Source: an uncultured Collinsella sp. (GTDB taxonomy: Bacteria > Actinomycetota > Coriobacteriia > Coriobacteriales > Coriobacteriaceae). Taken from it: a DNA stretch of 13,129 bases. The notes beneath the pieces are model-generated. The model ran no database searches. It was not told the origin of the DNA and worked only from the letters and a program-made list of their open reading frames with translations. Location: the NCBI GenBank assembly GCA_902463875.1, contig CABQHR010000031.1, forward strand, positions 1 to 13,129, written 5' to 3'. This document shows positions 1-5,716 of this stretch, piece by piece. The translations under genes were made by a program, and so were the position numbers. Numbering within the stretch: the stretch's first letter is position 1; every line of letters starts with the position of its first letter.

Positions 1-196
1 CGTCGGACGTACCGCACAGGGCGACGCTTGCAGCCCCCGCGGCATCGATAATCTCAAGCGGCGTATAGCTGCACAAAAAACCAACCAGGTGATTGCCGGC
101 CTGCTTGTAGTCCTTAACGCGAATAAACGCTGCCTTGCGCTGCTCGTTGAACTCCTCAAACGTGCGCGGCAACGGCTGCTCAGAAACCTCGGACAT
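1..196 (-). CDS. Double-cubane-cluster anaerobic reductase (YjiM-like), N-terminal part only
   Basis: Only the first 65 codons are in the window; the gene continues past the left edge. The visible protein resembles the start of E. coli YjiM and other 2-hydroxyacyl-CoA dehydratase family proteins with double-cubane [Fe-S] clusters: an N-terminal helix, then VGFLCSYTPLEII, then AAGAASVALCGTSD. Cys42 and Cys61 are 19 residues apart, the same spacing as Cys81 and Cys100 of the neighbouring gene, so the two are paralogs. The start is ATG at 194-196, with AAGGAG (complement of 201-206) four bases upstream. It lies 144 bp downstream of the first paralog on the same strand and is probably co-transcribed, although a large hairpin separates them. 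Family members carry out ATP-driven low-potential reductions or dehydrations with a partner activase; none is visible here. The substrate is unknown. Confidence 0.85.
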   Translation of the reverse strand, partial: MSEVSEQPLPRTFEEFNEQRKAAFIRVKDYKQAGNHLVGFLCSYTPLEIIDAAGAASVALCGTSD

Positions 197-232
197 AGAA
201 CTCCTTGTTATCAAATAAATGGACAGAGGAAA

Positions 233-334
233 CGGCTTTCCCAGGTGCCCGAGGTTGCCGTGAAAGAGGAGCGCCGCGTACTTGAGTACGCAAGCGACGG
301 TTTGAACGGCAAGATCGGGTGCCTGGGGAAGCCG
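233..334. repeat. Long nested inverted repeat between the two reductase genes
   Basis: Arms 233-252 and 315-334 match over 20 positions with 17 Watson-Crick pairs; the other three are G-T pairs in plus-strand RNA and mismatches in minus-strand RNA. After a two-base internal loop the stem resumes with TTGCCGT (255-261) against ACGGCAA (306-312). At the centre is a perfect hairpin, GCGTAC (276-281), loop TTGA, GTACGC (286-291). The element fills the gap between the stop codon at 341-343 and the Shine-Dalgarno sequence of the next gene. No U-tract follows on the minus strand, so it does not look like a simple terminator. It may be a dispersed palindromic repeat or an mRNA processing or stability element. 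Confidence 0.8.
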
Positions 335-340
335 CGCGGC

Positions 341-1624
341 CTAGATCGTCTCCAAGAAGGCCTCAATGCGGGTTTGCAGTTGGCCTGCATCCTCGCCGGC
401 GTAGTCGGTCGTGATGTGCATAAATGGAATGCCTGCCTCCTCGGCGGCCTTCTCCACGGCAAACGACTCCATCTCGTAGAGCGTGCAGAACTGCAGGGCC
501 ACGTCGACGATGCCGTCGGCGTGCAGGTCCTTGGCCATCTGGACAATATCCTTCATACGCTGGTCGTTGGGCGTAAAGACGGCGCAGTTGATCTTAAAGT
601 AGCGCTCGGCGATGGCATCGAGCATCTCGTCAACCGTCTCACCGGACTCGTCGACCAGGTCCTTGTAATAGCGCGAACCCGTGCAGGACTCCTCGCCTAC
701 CACAACGCCGCCGGCCTTCTCGATGAGGTTGAACAGCTTCCAGTTGGGCACGGCCATGGGCGTGCCGGTGTACAGGATGCGCTTGGTCCCCTTGGGCGCC
801 ACGCCCTCGCCGGCCTCGACACGCTGCTCGCACTCAGCCGCCATATCGTTGATGGCCCCGGTCAGACGCGGCGTGTCGTCCATAAAGGCGGCCTGAACGG
901 TCAGCAGGCTGTCGAGACCGCTGATGGGCGCTGGGTCGGCAGCACGAGTGGCAGCGAGGCGCTGCAGGGCACGGCGCTTCTCATTGACGGCGTGGATGGC
1001 GGCTTTCAGACGCTCAGGCGTAATCGTGACGCCGCACTCTTCCTCGATCTTGGCGGCGAGCTTCTTGACCTCGGCCTTCCAGGTCACAAGCGTCGACTCG
1101 TCGTGTACGTTGGGAATATCCATGACGTACATGTTCTTTTGCGTGGCAAAGAACTCGTAGGCTTTCTTCTTGCCGTCGCAGGTGTTCTCGCCTACCACCA
1201 AGTCACTCGACTCAATGTAGGGGCAGACCTCGCCCAGCTTAAAGCCGGCAAAGCTCTTGATGAGCGGACAAGTGTTGTGCGGCAAGTGCTCCTCGACCTT
1301 GTCGGTCGCCCAATCGGCACCCGAGCACAGACCCACGGGGATACCGTCGCAGGCGAGCACAATCTCCTCGGGCACGTAGACGCAGAAGCTGCCCACGATC
1401 TTGGTGGCCTCGCCGGCCTCCTTCTTGTCGAGCATCTCCTTAATACGGCCGCTGTGGATGTTGGTGGCGACAAAATTCAGGTAGGACGTGGACTTGGGGC
1501 GATTGTTCTGCGTCAGGAACATATCGCCGTACATCTGGCCCACGGCGCCCAGCAGCATGTCGTGGTCGGCAAGATTCATGCCGAGGCTCTCCCACATCGG
1601 ATGGAAATCAATTTCTTCAGCCAT
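341..1624 (-). CDS. Double-cubane-cluster-containing anaerobic reductase (2-hydroxyacyl-CoA dehydratase family)
   Basis: This 427-residue protein belongs to the HgdB/FldB/YjiM family, whose members hold [4Fe-4S] or double-cubane [8Fe-9S] clusters and accept electrons from an ATP-hydrolysing activase. Family hallmarks in order: SFCVYVPEE (Cys81), VGLC (Cys100), NTCPLIKS (Cys119), EVCPYIESSDLVVGE (Cys134), TCDGKKK (Cys149), ESCTGSRYY (Cys314), FTPNDQRMKDI, and FCTLYE (Cys380) near the C-terminus. The N-terminus is about 40 residues longer than in the paralog encoded next. Start ATG at 1622-1624 has GAGAGGGG (complement of 1632-1639) seven bases upstream. It is the first gene of the operon, behind a ~250-nt leader. 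The double-cubane reductase subgroup fits best; the substrate cannot be read from sequence. A classical HgdA/HgdB dehydratase pair is less likely because both subunits look YjiM-like. Confidence 0.88.
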   Translation of the reverse strand: MAEEIDFHPMWESLGMNLADHDMLLGAVGQMYGDMFLTQNNRPKSTSYLNFVATNIHSGRIKEMLDKKEAGEATKIVGSFCVYVPEEIVLACDGIPVGLCSGADWATDKVEEHLPHNTCPLIKSFAGFKLGEVCPYIESSDLVVGENTCDGKKKAYEFFATQKNMYVMDIPNVHDESTLVTWKAEVKKLAAKIEEECGVTITPERLKAAIHAVNEKRRALQRLAATRAADPAPISGLDSLLTVQAAFMDDTPRLTGAINDMAAECEQRVEAGEGVAPKGTKRILYTGTPMAVPNWKLFNLIEKAGGVVVGEESCTGSRYYKDLVDESGETVDEMLDAIAERYFKINCAVFTPNDQRMKDIVQMAKDLHADGIVDVALQFCTLYEMESFAVEKAAEEAGIPFMHITTDYAGEDAGQLQTRIEAFLETI

Positions 1625-1669
1625 AACGGTTCCCCTCTCGAACCAAAAACGGATAACAGCGGTATCGAT

Positions 1670-1699
1670 GCACGACGGACGGCGATTGCCCGACCGTGC
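1670..1699 (-). other. Second hairpin in the leader of the double-cubane operon
   Basis: GCACG (1670-1674) and CGTGC (1695-1699) are complementary, and the intervening bases contain further short GC-rich complementarity (GGC/GCC). It lies 45-75 nt upstream of the reductase start codon, within the inferred 5' UTR. No long U-run follows directly, so it is not called a terminator. Whether it forms in the RNA is untested. Confidence 0.35.
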
Positions 1700-1762
1700 T
1701 CAAACCCGGAATTTTAGGGAACCTGCTTTGCGGTCGATTATTTAGTTGTGCGTCGTCTCTCC

Positions 1763-1798
1763 CGGAGCCGTGAACATACCTGCTCATATGCGGCTCCG
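1763..1798 (-). other. Leader hairpin with the small-ORF stop codon in its loop
   Basis: A perfect 8-bp stem, CGGAGCCG (1763-1770) with CGGCTCCG (1791-1798), closes a 20-nt loop. On the minus strand, which is the transcribed sense here, the TGA stop of the candidate leader ORF falls inside this loop. No U-tract follows the 3' arm, so it is not an intrinsic terminator by itself. It could pair alternatively with other leader segments. Confidence 0.5.
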
Positions 1799-1852
1799 AG
1801 CCATATATAGGGCACGCGCGGCAACGCGGCGAATGTATGTCGTCTGCGGCAT
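1784..1852 (-). CDS. Candidate 22-residue leader peptide of the double-cubane reductase operon
   Basis: A short ORF with ATG at 1850-1852 and TGA at 1784-1786 encodes an arginine-rich peptide beginning MPQTTYIRRVAARALY. An AAAGGAAGG sequence (complement of 1860-1868) stands seven bases before the ATG, a good Shine-Dalgarno sequence. The ORF begins about 25 nt after the inferred transcription start and ends in the loop of the 1763-1798 hairpin, about 160 nt before the reductase start. Placement and ribosome-binding site suggest a translated leader that could sense ribosome progress. There is no homology evidence, and short ORFs arise by chance, so this is a candidate only. Confidence 0.4.
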   Translation of the reverse strand: MPQTTYIRRVAARALYMARSRI

Positions 1853-1871
1853 GTGCGCACCTTCCTTTACA

Positions 1872-1885
1872 AGTTGAGGTCAACT
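1872..1885. promoter_or_regulatory. Palindromic candidate operator at -10/+1 of the reductase promoter
   Basis: AGTTGA and TCAACT flank a central GG as a 14-bp palindrome. It overlaps the -10 element (1883-1888) and covers the expected transcription start near 1876. A protein bound here would block initiation. The arms share GTTG/CAAC with the larger inverted repeat at 1890-1919. The regulator is unknown. Confidence 0.4.
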
Positions 1886-1911
1886 ATACCAACGGTCATC
1901 GACCATGCGAA
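1883..1911 (-). promoter_or_regulatory. Promoter of the double-cubane reductase operon
   Basis: On the minus strand, -35 TTCGCA (complement of 1906-1911) and -10 TATAGT (complement of 1883-1888) are separated by exactly 17 bp. The -10 is preceded by TGG, an extended -10 element. Transcription would begin near 1876, leaving a 5' UTR of about 250 nt before the reductase start. It is one of the better sigma70-type matches in the window. Confidence 0.55.
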
Positions 1912-1919
1912 CACCGTTG
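1890..1919. promoter_or_regulatory. Inverted repeat spanning the -35 region, candidate operator
   Basis: CAACGGT (1890-1896) and ACCGTTG (1913-1919) are perfect 7-bp arms separated by 16 bp. One arm abuts the extended -10 and the other lies just upstream of the -35 hexamer, so a dimeric regulator bound here would occupy the promoter. A further short repeat, ACGAC/GTCGT, lies upstream at 1928-1940. Confidence 0.42.
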
Positions 1920-1961
1920 ACATTCGTACGACAGCGTCGTGTGCCGTCGTTTAATAAATAA

Positions 1962-1977
1962 TTATCTTGATTGATAA
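1962..1977. promoter_or_regulatory. AT-rich inverted repeat upstream of the reductase promoter
   Basis: TTATC and GATAA flank a 6-bp spacer inside the only strongly AT-rich stretch (about 1950-1980) of the 430-bp gap between modC and the reductase gene. It could be an activator site or part of a second promoter. It does not match the FNR consensus half-sites at the right spacing. Apart from the promoter, repeats, leader ORF and modC terminator listed here, nothing else was recognised in 1625-2054. Confidence 0.25.
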
Positions 1978-2007
1978 GAGTTTGTCATTCCTCATTCGGC
2001 GAACGGC

Positions 2008-2028
2008 AAAACAAAGCCGCCGAGGCTT
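2008..2028 (-). terminator. Candidate intrinsic terminator of the modABC operon
   Basis: On the minus strand, AAGCC-TCGGC-GGCTT forms a 5-bp stem with a 5-nt loop, followed by TGTTTTG. It lies 27 bp after the modC stop codon. The stem is short and the U-tract interrupted, so termination may be partial. Confidence 0.5.
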
Positions 2029-2054
2029 ATATTCCCCGACGGCATTACCCGGCG

Positions 2055-3125
2055 CTATCGACAAACCAAATGGATCCTGCTGGCATCAAAATGCATGCGC
2101 AGCGTCTCGCCTGCTTGCGGCAGCTCGTCGACAGGCATGCGCACTTTGTTGACCTTCCACTGCAGGCGCGTCGGCGCGTCGGCGCGCGGCACGTCCAGCA
2201 GCACCAGGCGCTCAAAACGTGAATCGCTCACGCGGGCCACATGCAGGTCGTAGCTGTTGCGACCCCGCTCAGCACGGTTGTCCACATGGAAGTAGCTCGC
2301 ACGAATACCCAGGTACGCCACGTTATCGGGAACCTCACGGCCCACGTTGAAGGTCATGCCCCAGTCGAGGGCCTCAACTTCTTCGTCGCCGATCTTGCGC
2401 GCGCGGCTCGTATTCTTGCAGCCCGTCAGGCGCAGCGCAGCCAAGGTTTGCGGCCGGCGGACCACGTCCTCGACGGAGCCGATCTCCTCCATATGCCCGT
2501 CGTGCATCACACAAATGCGCTCGCACAGACGGCACGCTTCGTCGATGTCGTGGCTCACGTAGAGCACGGTTCGGTTGCATACATCGAACAGATCGAGCAT
2601 GTTTTGCTCAAGCGCGCTCTTGAGATACGCGTCGAGCGCGCTCATGGGCTCATCGAACATAAAGATGCCCGGATGCGCCGCCACCATGCGCGCAAGCGCC
2701 ACGCGTTGCTGCTGACCGCCCGAGAGGCGCACGGGGTAGCGGTCGACAAAATCGGCCAGACCGAAAATGCCCAGATAACGCTCGGCGAGCTTTTTGCGCG
2801 CGGCGGCGTCACCCGCATCCTTAACACCGGCGCAAACGTTATCGGCCACCGTCATGTTGGGAAACAGCTGATAGTTTTGGAACAGCAGGGCGCATTTTCG
2901 CTCCTGGGGCGACAGGTTGATACCCGCCGCCGAGTCAAAAAAGGTCACGCCGTTGACGACGATCTTGCCCTCGTCGGGTGTCTCCACGCCGGCAATGCAG
3001 CGCAACGTGCAGCTCTTGCCGCAACCCGAGGCGCCCAGCAGCGCCACACGCTCCTCGCCGGCATCGAGCTGAATGTCGAGGGTAAAGCCCGGATAGCGCT
3101 TTTTGATATCCAGAACGAGCGACAT
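2055..3125 (-). CDS. modC: Molybdate ABC transporter, ATP-binding protein
   Basis: This 356-residue ATPase energises molybdate import at the inner face of the membrane. Motifs in order: Walker A GASGCGKSC (residues 31-39), Q-loop at Gln83, ABC signature LSGGQ (134-138), Walker B FMFDEP (155-160), and H-loop His192 in YVSHDIDEA. The nucleotide-binding domain ends near residue 235. The remaining ~120 residues form a C-terminal accessory region, as in ModC/CysA/PotA-type subunits, where a mop/TOBE fold binds oxyanions. Start ATG at 3123-3125 has GGGAGG ten bases upstream, overlapping the end of modB; only three bases separate the modB stop codon from this start. The molybdate assignment rests on the operon with modA and modB; sulfate or tungstate cannot be excluded from this subunit alone. 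Confidence 0.9.
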   Translation of the reverse strand: MSLVLDIKKRYPGFTLDIQLDAGEERVALLGASGCGKSCTLRCIAGVETPDEGKIVVNGVTFFDSAAGINLSPQERKCALLFQNYQLFPNMTVADNVCAGVKDAGDAAARKKLAERYLGIFGLADFVDRYPVRLSGGQQQRVALARMVAAHPGIFMFDEPMSALDAYLKSALEQNMLDLFDVCNRTVLYVSHDIDEACRLCERICVMHDGHMEEIGSVEDVVRRPQTLAALRLTGCKNTSRARKIGDEEVEALDWGMTFNVGREVPDNVAYLGIRASYFHVDNRAERGRNSYDLHVARVSDSRFERLVLLDVPRADAPTRLQWKVNKVRMPVDELPQAGETLRMHFDASRIHLVCR

Positions 3126-3128
3126 GGC

Positions 3129-4571
3129 TTATCGACCTCCCTTTGCGACCGCGCCATCGCGCATAAGCTCGGCCAGTGCCTCGCGATCGATACGCAAGGC
3201 ATCACCGCCCACCGGGTCGAGCGAATCGCCCTGTCCGGCGAGCTCTTTGGCCTGCTTGCGCTCCGCACGGGAGAGACCGCGCTCGCGATACTTTTGAGAA
3301 TGCGCCGTGTACATGTTGATGAATAGGATGACCAGGAAGCTGAACGCTATTACGACCACGACCCAAAAGAGAGCCACCGACGTATTGCCGCCCATCCACT
3401 CAAAGTAAATCGCAATGGGAATGGTCTGCGTAATGCCGGCGTAGTTGCCCGCAAAGAACAGTGTGCAGCCAAACTCGCCCATCGCGCGAGCGAAGGCGAG
3501 CACCGTGCCGGCGGCAATAGAGGGCCAGCCGAGGGGCATCATGAGCTTGGTAAAGATGCGGCGCTCGGACCAGCCCAGCGTGCGCGCCGCATCGAGCATC
3601 TGCGTGTCGAGGCTCTCGAAGGCGCCGAGTGCCGTACGATAGACGAGTGGGAACGACACCACCACGGCAGAGATCACCGCCGCGGGCCACGTAAAGACAA
3701 TCGAGATGCCGTGCGCAATCAGCCACTGGCCCACCCCCGTCGAGCGGCCAAACAACATGAGGAGCAGAAAGCCGCAGACCGTGGGCGGCAGCACCATAGG
3801 AATCGTAAAGACCGAATCGAGCAGGCCCTTGATGCGACTCGAGGTACCCATAGTCTTCCACGCGGCAAACAGGCCCAGTGCAAAGGCAATCACCAGGGCA
3901 AGGCCGCTCGTTTTGATAGACACCCAAAACGGGCGGTAGTCGATGCCGCCTAAAAAGGAGGCCAGAGAGGTCAAGGGCCCCTGCTCATCCCGCAACACGA
4001 CAGACGATGCCTCTACCATTTGAGCGCTATCAAGCCAACGCGCGCCGCCCTTGGCATCACCCGAGGCCGATGCAATCACCACATAGCGGTCCCCATCCGC
4101 ACCGCGCTCGTCAAAGCCATAGGTATAACCGCCGGCATCAAACGTTGTTTCCGCCGTAACATACCAAGGAAGATCAACGTCCCCTAGCTGCGCACCTCCC
4201 ATGGAGTTTGCGCTGTCGAGCTCGCAGACGAGGGCCTTGAGACCCGATACGCACTCGTTGTCCTGCGGATCCAATCCAAACTTCTCGACCGCCTTGGGCG
4301 ATATCCACACCACAACGCGATCGGCAGCAGGCGCCACTACAAGGTCCACGTCCTCGTCAACGGGAAACCGGTAGCCCTCAGGCTGGCCCTCCATGGCACG
4401 AGCGGTCCCCTTGGCCAACCGCTCAAAACCCTCGATCCCATAGGAAAGCCCATGAGCGGTCGCAGCAACCTGGGCCCCATCCTCAGCGTCCCCAGCAATC
4501 GCAAATCCCGGCACCCAGCAAAGCGTGAAGGTCAAAACACAGGCGACAAGCATGCGGAATCTATTAAGCAC
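3129..4571 (-). CDS. modB: Molybdate ABC transporter permease with N-terminal extracytoplasmic domain
   Basis: A 480-residue protein, about twice the usual ModB length. Residues 7-25 form a hydrophobic signal or anchor ending in GFAIA. Residues ~27-205 are a hydrophilic, acidic extracytoplasmic domain I do not recognise. The permease core begins near residue 210 (GGIDYRPFWVSIKTSG) and has five or six hydrophobic helices. The cytoplasmic EAA loop is MLDAARTLGWSERRIFTKL (325-343), continuing to a Pro/Gly-rich segment that docks on ModC. A charged ~55-residue tail ends the protein. Positive residues after the first core helix put its N-terminus outside, consistent with an external domain. Start GTG at 4569-4571 was chosen because GGAG (4578-4581) precedes it by six bases. 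A GTG at 4640 would add 23 residues but has no ribosome-binding site and would precede the signal peptide. The start lies 68 bp after the modA stop. Confidence 0.88.
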   Translation of the reverse strand: MLNRFRMLVACVLTFTLCWVPGFAIAGDAEDGAQVAATAHGLSYGIEGFERLAKGTARAMEGQPEGYRFPVDEDVDLVVAPAADRVVVWISPKAVEKFGLDPQDNECVSGLKALVCELDSANSMGGAQLGDVDLPWYVTAETTFDAGGYTYGFDERGADGDRYVVIASASGDAKGGARWLDSAQMVEASSVVLRDEQGPLTSLASFLGGIDYRPFWVSIKTSGLALVIAFALGLFAAWKTMGTSSRIKGLLDSVFTIPMVLPPTVCGFLLLMLFGRSTGVGQWLIAHGISIVFTWPAAVISAVVVSFPLVYRTALGAFESLDTQMLDAARTLGWSERRIFTKLMMPLGWPSIAAGTVLAFARAMGEFGCTLFFAGNYAGITQTIPIAIYFEWMGGNTSVALFWVVVVIAFSFLVILFINMYTAHSQKYRERGLSRAERKQAKELAGQGDSLDPVGGDALRIDREALAELMRDGAVAKGGR

Positions 4572-4577
4572 GAAAAG

Positions 4578-4581
4578 CTCC
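4578..4581 (-). promoter_or_regulatory. Ribosome-binding site that sets the modB start
   Basis: GGAG on the minus strand lies six bases before the GTG at 4569-4571. It supports a start 23 codons inside the longest possible reading frame and places the signal peptide directly at the N-terminus. Confidence 0.6.
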
Positions 4582-4639
4582 AAGCGAATACAAGGACGGA
4601 GTGAAACACAAAACGATGGAATTATCGCGCCAAGCCGCA

Positions 4640-5512
4640 CTACGCGGAAAGCTCAAAGCCGTACTTAGCCCAAATCTTCTGAGCCTTCTTGTTGGACAGG
4701 CAAAAGTCGATGAACGCCTTAGCCTCGTCGGCATGCTCGGAGCTATCGGCGACAGCACCGGGATACACGATGGGCTTGTGCGAGTCCTCGGGGCACACGA
4801 AGGCCTCCTCGATGCCGTTGTAGCGGTAGATGTCAGAGCTGTAGACAAAACCGGCAACGCAGTCGCCTGTGGACACATAGGCGGCGGCGGTACCAACTTT
4901 GTCTGCCAGTGCGACCTTGTCGGCGATCTCGGGCGCATACTCGCCGTCGTCGCCCTCGGTGCCGGTATAGAGGCCCACAGAAGCCAGCGCCTGGTTGGCG
5001 TACTTGCCGGCGGGAACGGTCTTGGCGTCGCCAATGGCGATCTTGCCGTCCAGATTCGCGACGTCGGCGATGGCCTCGACCTTGGTGTCGGAGCCCTCGG
5101 CGCGAATGATCACAAGATCGTTGACGAACATATCCTCACGGGTGTCGGTGTCGACGAGCTCGGCGGTCTCAGCGTCATCCATGGTGCCCTTGGAAGCGGT
5201 GATGAGCACGTCGACCGTGGCACCGGCGCGCATCTGCTCAACGAGGTCGCCAGACGCCTTAAACTGCGTGTCGGCAAACGTGGTACCGGTCTGCTCGGTG
5301 TAAAGCTCCTGAACCTCGGGCAGAGCCTTCTCGAGCGAGTTGGCGGCAAAGACCTGCAGCTCGACAGCTTTCTTGGAAGATGCCTTAGCAGAACCGGCAT
5401 CGGAGCCAGTCGGCTCAGACGTCTTGTTGCCAGAGCAGCCGGCAAGCCCAAGGCCGGCAGCGGCGACAGCAGAAAGCGAGACGAATCCGCGGCGAGAAAC
5501 CATATCGAACAT
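4640..5512 (-). CDS. modA: Molybdate-binding lipoprotein, probably Tat-exported
   Basis: A 290-residue periplasmic-type solute-binding protein that captures molybdate outside the cell for ModBC. The N-terminus has a twin-arginine motif SRRGFV (residues 6-11), a hydrophobic stretch, and lipobox LAGC with the lipidated Cys at residue 26. A Ser/Gly/Thr-rich linker follows. The mature domain has family features: VFAANSLEKALPEVQELY, then KASGDLVEQMRAGATVDVLI, corresponding to the oxyanion-contacting segments of ModA. It ends with FIDFCLSNKKAQKIWAKYGF, as usual for the family. ATG at 5510-5512 was chosen because GAAAGGG precedes it by six bases; a TTG two codons earlier would touch the ribosome-binding site. 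First gene of modABC. Sulfate or tungstate binding is possible, but the neighbouring moeA-mog genes favour molybdate. Confidence 0.9.
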   Translation of the reverse strand: MFDMVSRRGFVSLSAVAAAGLGLAGCSGNKTSEPTGSDAGSAKASSKKAVELQVFAANSLEKALPEVQELYTEQTGTTFADTQFKASGDLVEQMRAGATVDVLITASKGTMDDAETAELVDTDTREDMFVNDLVIIRAEGSDTKVEAIADVANLDGKIAIGDAKTVPAGKYANQALASVGLYTGTEGDDGEYAPEIADKVALADKVGTAAAYVSTGDCVAGFVYSSDIYRYNGIEEAFVCPEDSHKPIVYPGAVADSSEHADEAKAFIDFCLSNKKAQKIWAKYGFELSA

Positions 5513-5518
5513 GTTCAA

Positions 5519-5525
5519 CCCTTTC
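5519..5525 (-). promoter_or_regulatory. Ribosome-binding site that sets the modA start
   Basis: GAAAGGG on the minus strand lies six bases upstream of ATG 5510-5512. The alternative TTG at 5516-5518 directly abuts it and cannot be used efficiently. Confidence 0.65.
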
Positions 5526-5572
5526 GGACCTTATGCCCGGGTACCCCACCGCGGGCTTTATTCTGTAATTAG

Positions 5573-5601
5573 ATTATACTTCGGTGCGAATAATGATTAT
5601 G
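5573..5601 (-). promoter_or_regulatory. Promoter of the modABC operon
   Basis: The minus strand carries a perfect -10 hexamer TATAAT (complement of 5573-5578). The -35 position (5596-5601, CATAAT) is poor and lies inside a cluster of inverted repeats, which suggests regulation by a protein bound over the -35. The expected start near 5566 gives a leader of about 50 nt with a GC-rich segment (5535-5560) able to fold. Confidence 0.55.
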
Positions 5602-5624
5602 AGAAATTATTCTCGTCTGAGAAT
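5588..5624. promoter_or_regulatory. Overlapping inverted repeats over the mod -35 region, candidate operator
   Basis: Three overlapping symmetries are present: GAATAAT (5588-5594) with ATTATTC (5606-5612); GAGAA (5601-5605) with TTCTC (5610-5614); and ATTCTC (5609-5614) with GAGAAT (5619-5624). GAGAA-type half-sites alternate orientation at exact 9-bp steps (5601, 5610, 5619). The AATGATTAT part loosely resembles a Fur-type box, but the match is partial. The E. coli ModE operator is not recognisable. Likely the site by which metal or molybdate status controls the operon. Confidence 0.45.
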
Positions 5625-5665
5625 ATAGTTTCAGGCATGTCTACAGAATGTCGTCCCCTTGGGCG

Positions 5666-5703
5666 CAAATAAAAGGCGGAGCAGCCGTTCAGGTCGCTCC
5701 GCC
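5666..5703 (-). terminator. Intrinsic terminator of the moeA-mog operon
   Basis: On the minus strand, GGCGGAGC (complement of 5696-5703), a 13-nt loop and GCTCCGCC (complement of 5675-5682) form a perfect 8-bp GC-rich stem, followed directly by TTTTATTTG. It begins 13 bp after the mog stop codon and precedes the mod promoter, so modABC is a separate transcription unit. Confidence 0.88.
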
Positions 5704-5716
5704 GCAGGTAAATAGC

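Noticed and set aside
89..1717. A 542-codon open frame on the plus strand
   Set aside because: It is antisense to the double-cubane reductase gene and runs through intergenic DNA and the palindrome; no family motifs. A product of GC-rich codon bias.
1771..1790. A second tiny ORF (11 codons) starting in the hairpin loop after the leader peptide stop
   Set aside because: Its only purine-rich sequence is one base from the ATG, too close for a ribosome-binding site.
1617..1883. An 88-codon minus-strand frame in the reductase leader
   Set aside because: It overlaps the reductase start in another frame, contains no motifs, and its start has no good ribosome-binding site; the 22-codon ORF in a different frame has one.
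2241..3326. A 361-codon plus-strand frame opposite modC
   Set aside because: The minus-strand frame has every ABC ATPase motif; this one has none and crosses the modC/modB boundary.
4572..4640. Longer modB beginning at GTG 4640
   Set aside because: It would overlap the modA stop, has no Shine-Dalgarno sequence, and would put 23 polar and mixed residues ahead of the signal peptide.
4601..5572. A 323-codon plus-strand frame opposite modA
   Set aside because: Antisense to modA and its leader; no recognisable domain and no ribosome-binding site.
5519..5716. ModE box or Moco riboswitch upstream of modA
   Set aside because: The inverted repeats do not match the E. coli ModE consensus as I know it, and the leader of about 50 nt is too short for a Moco-type riboswitch.
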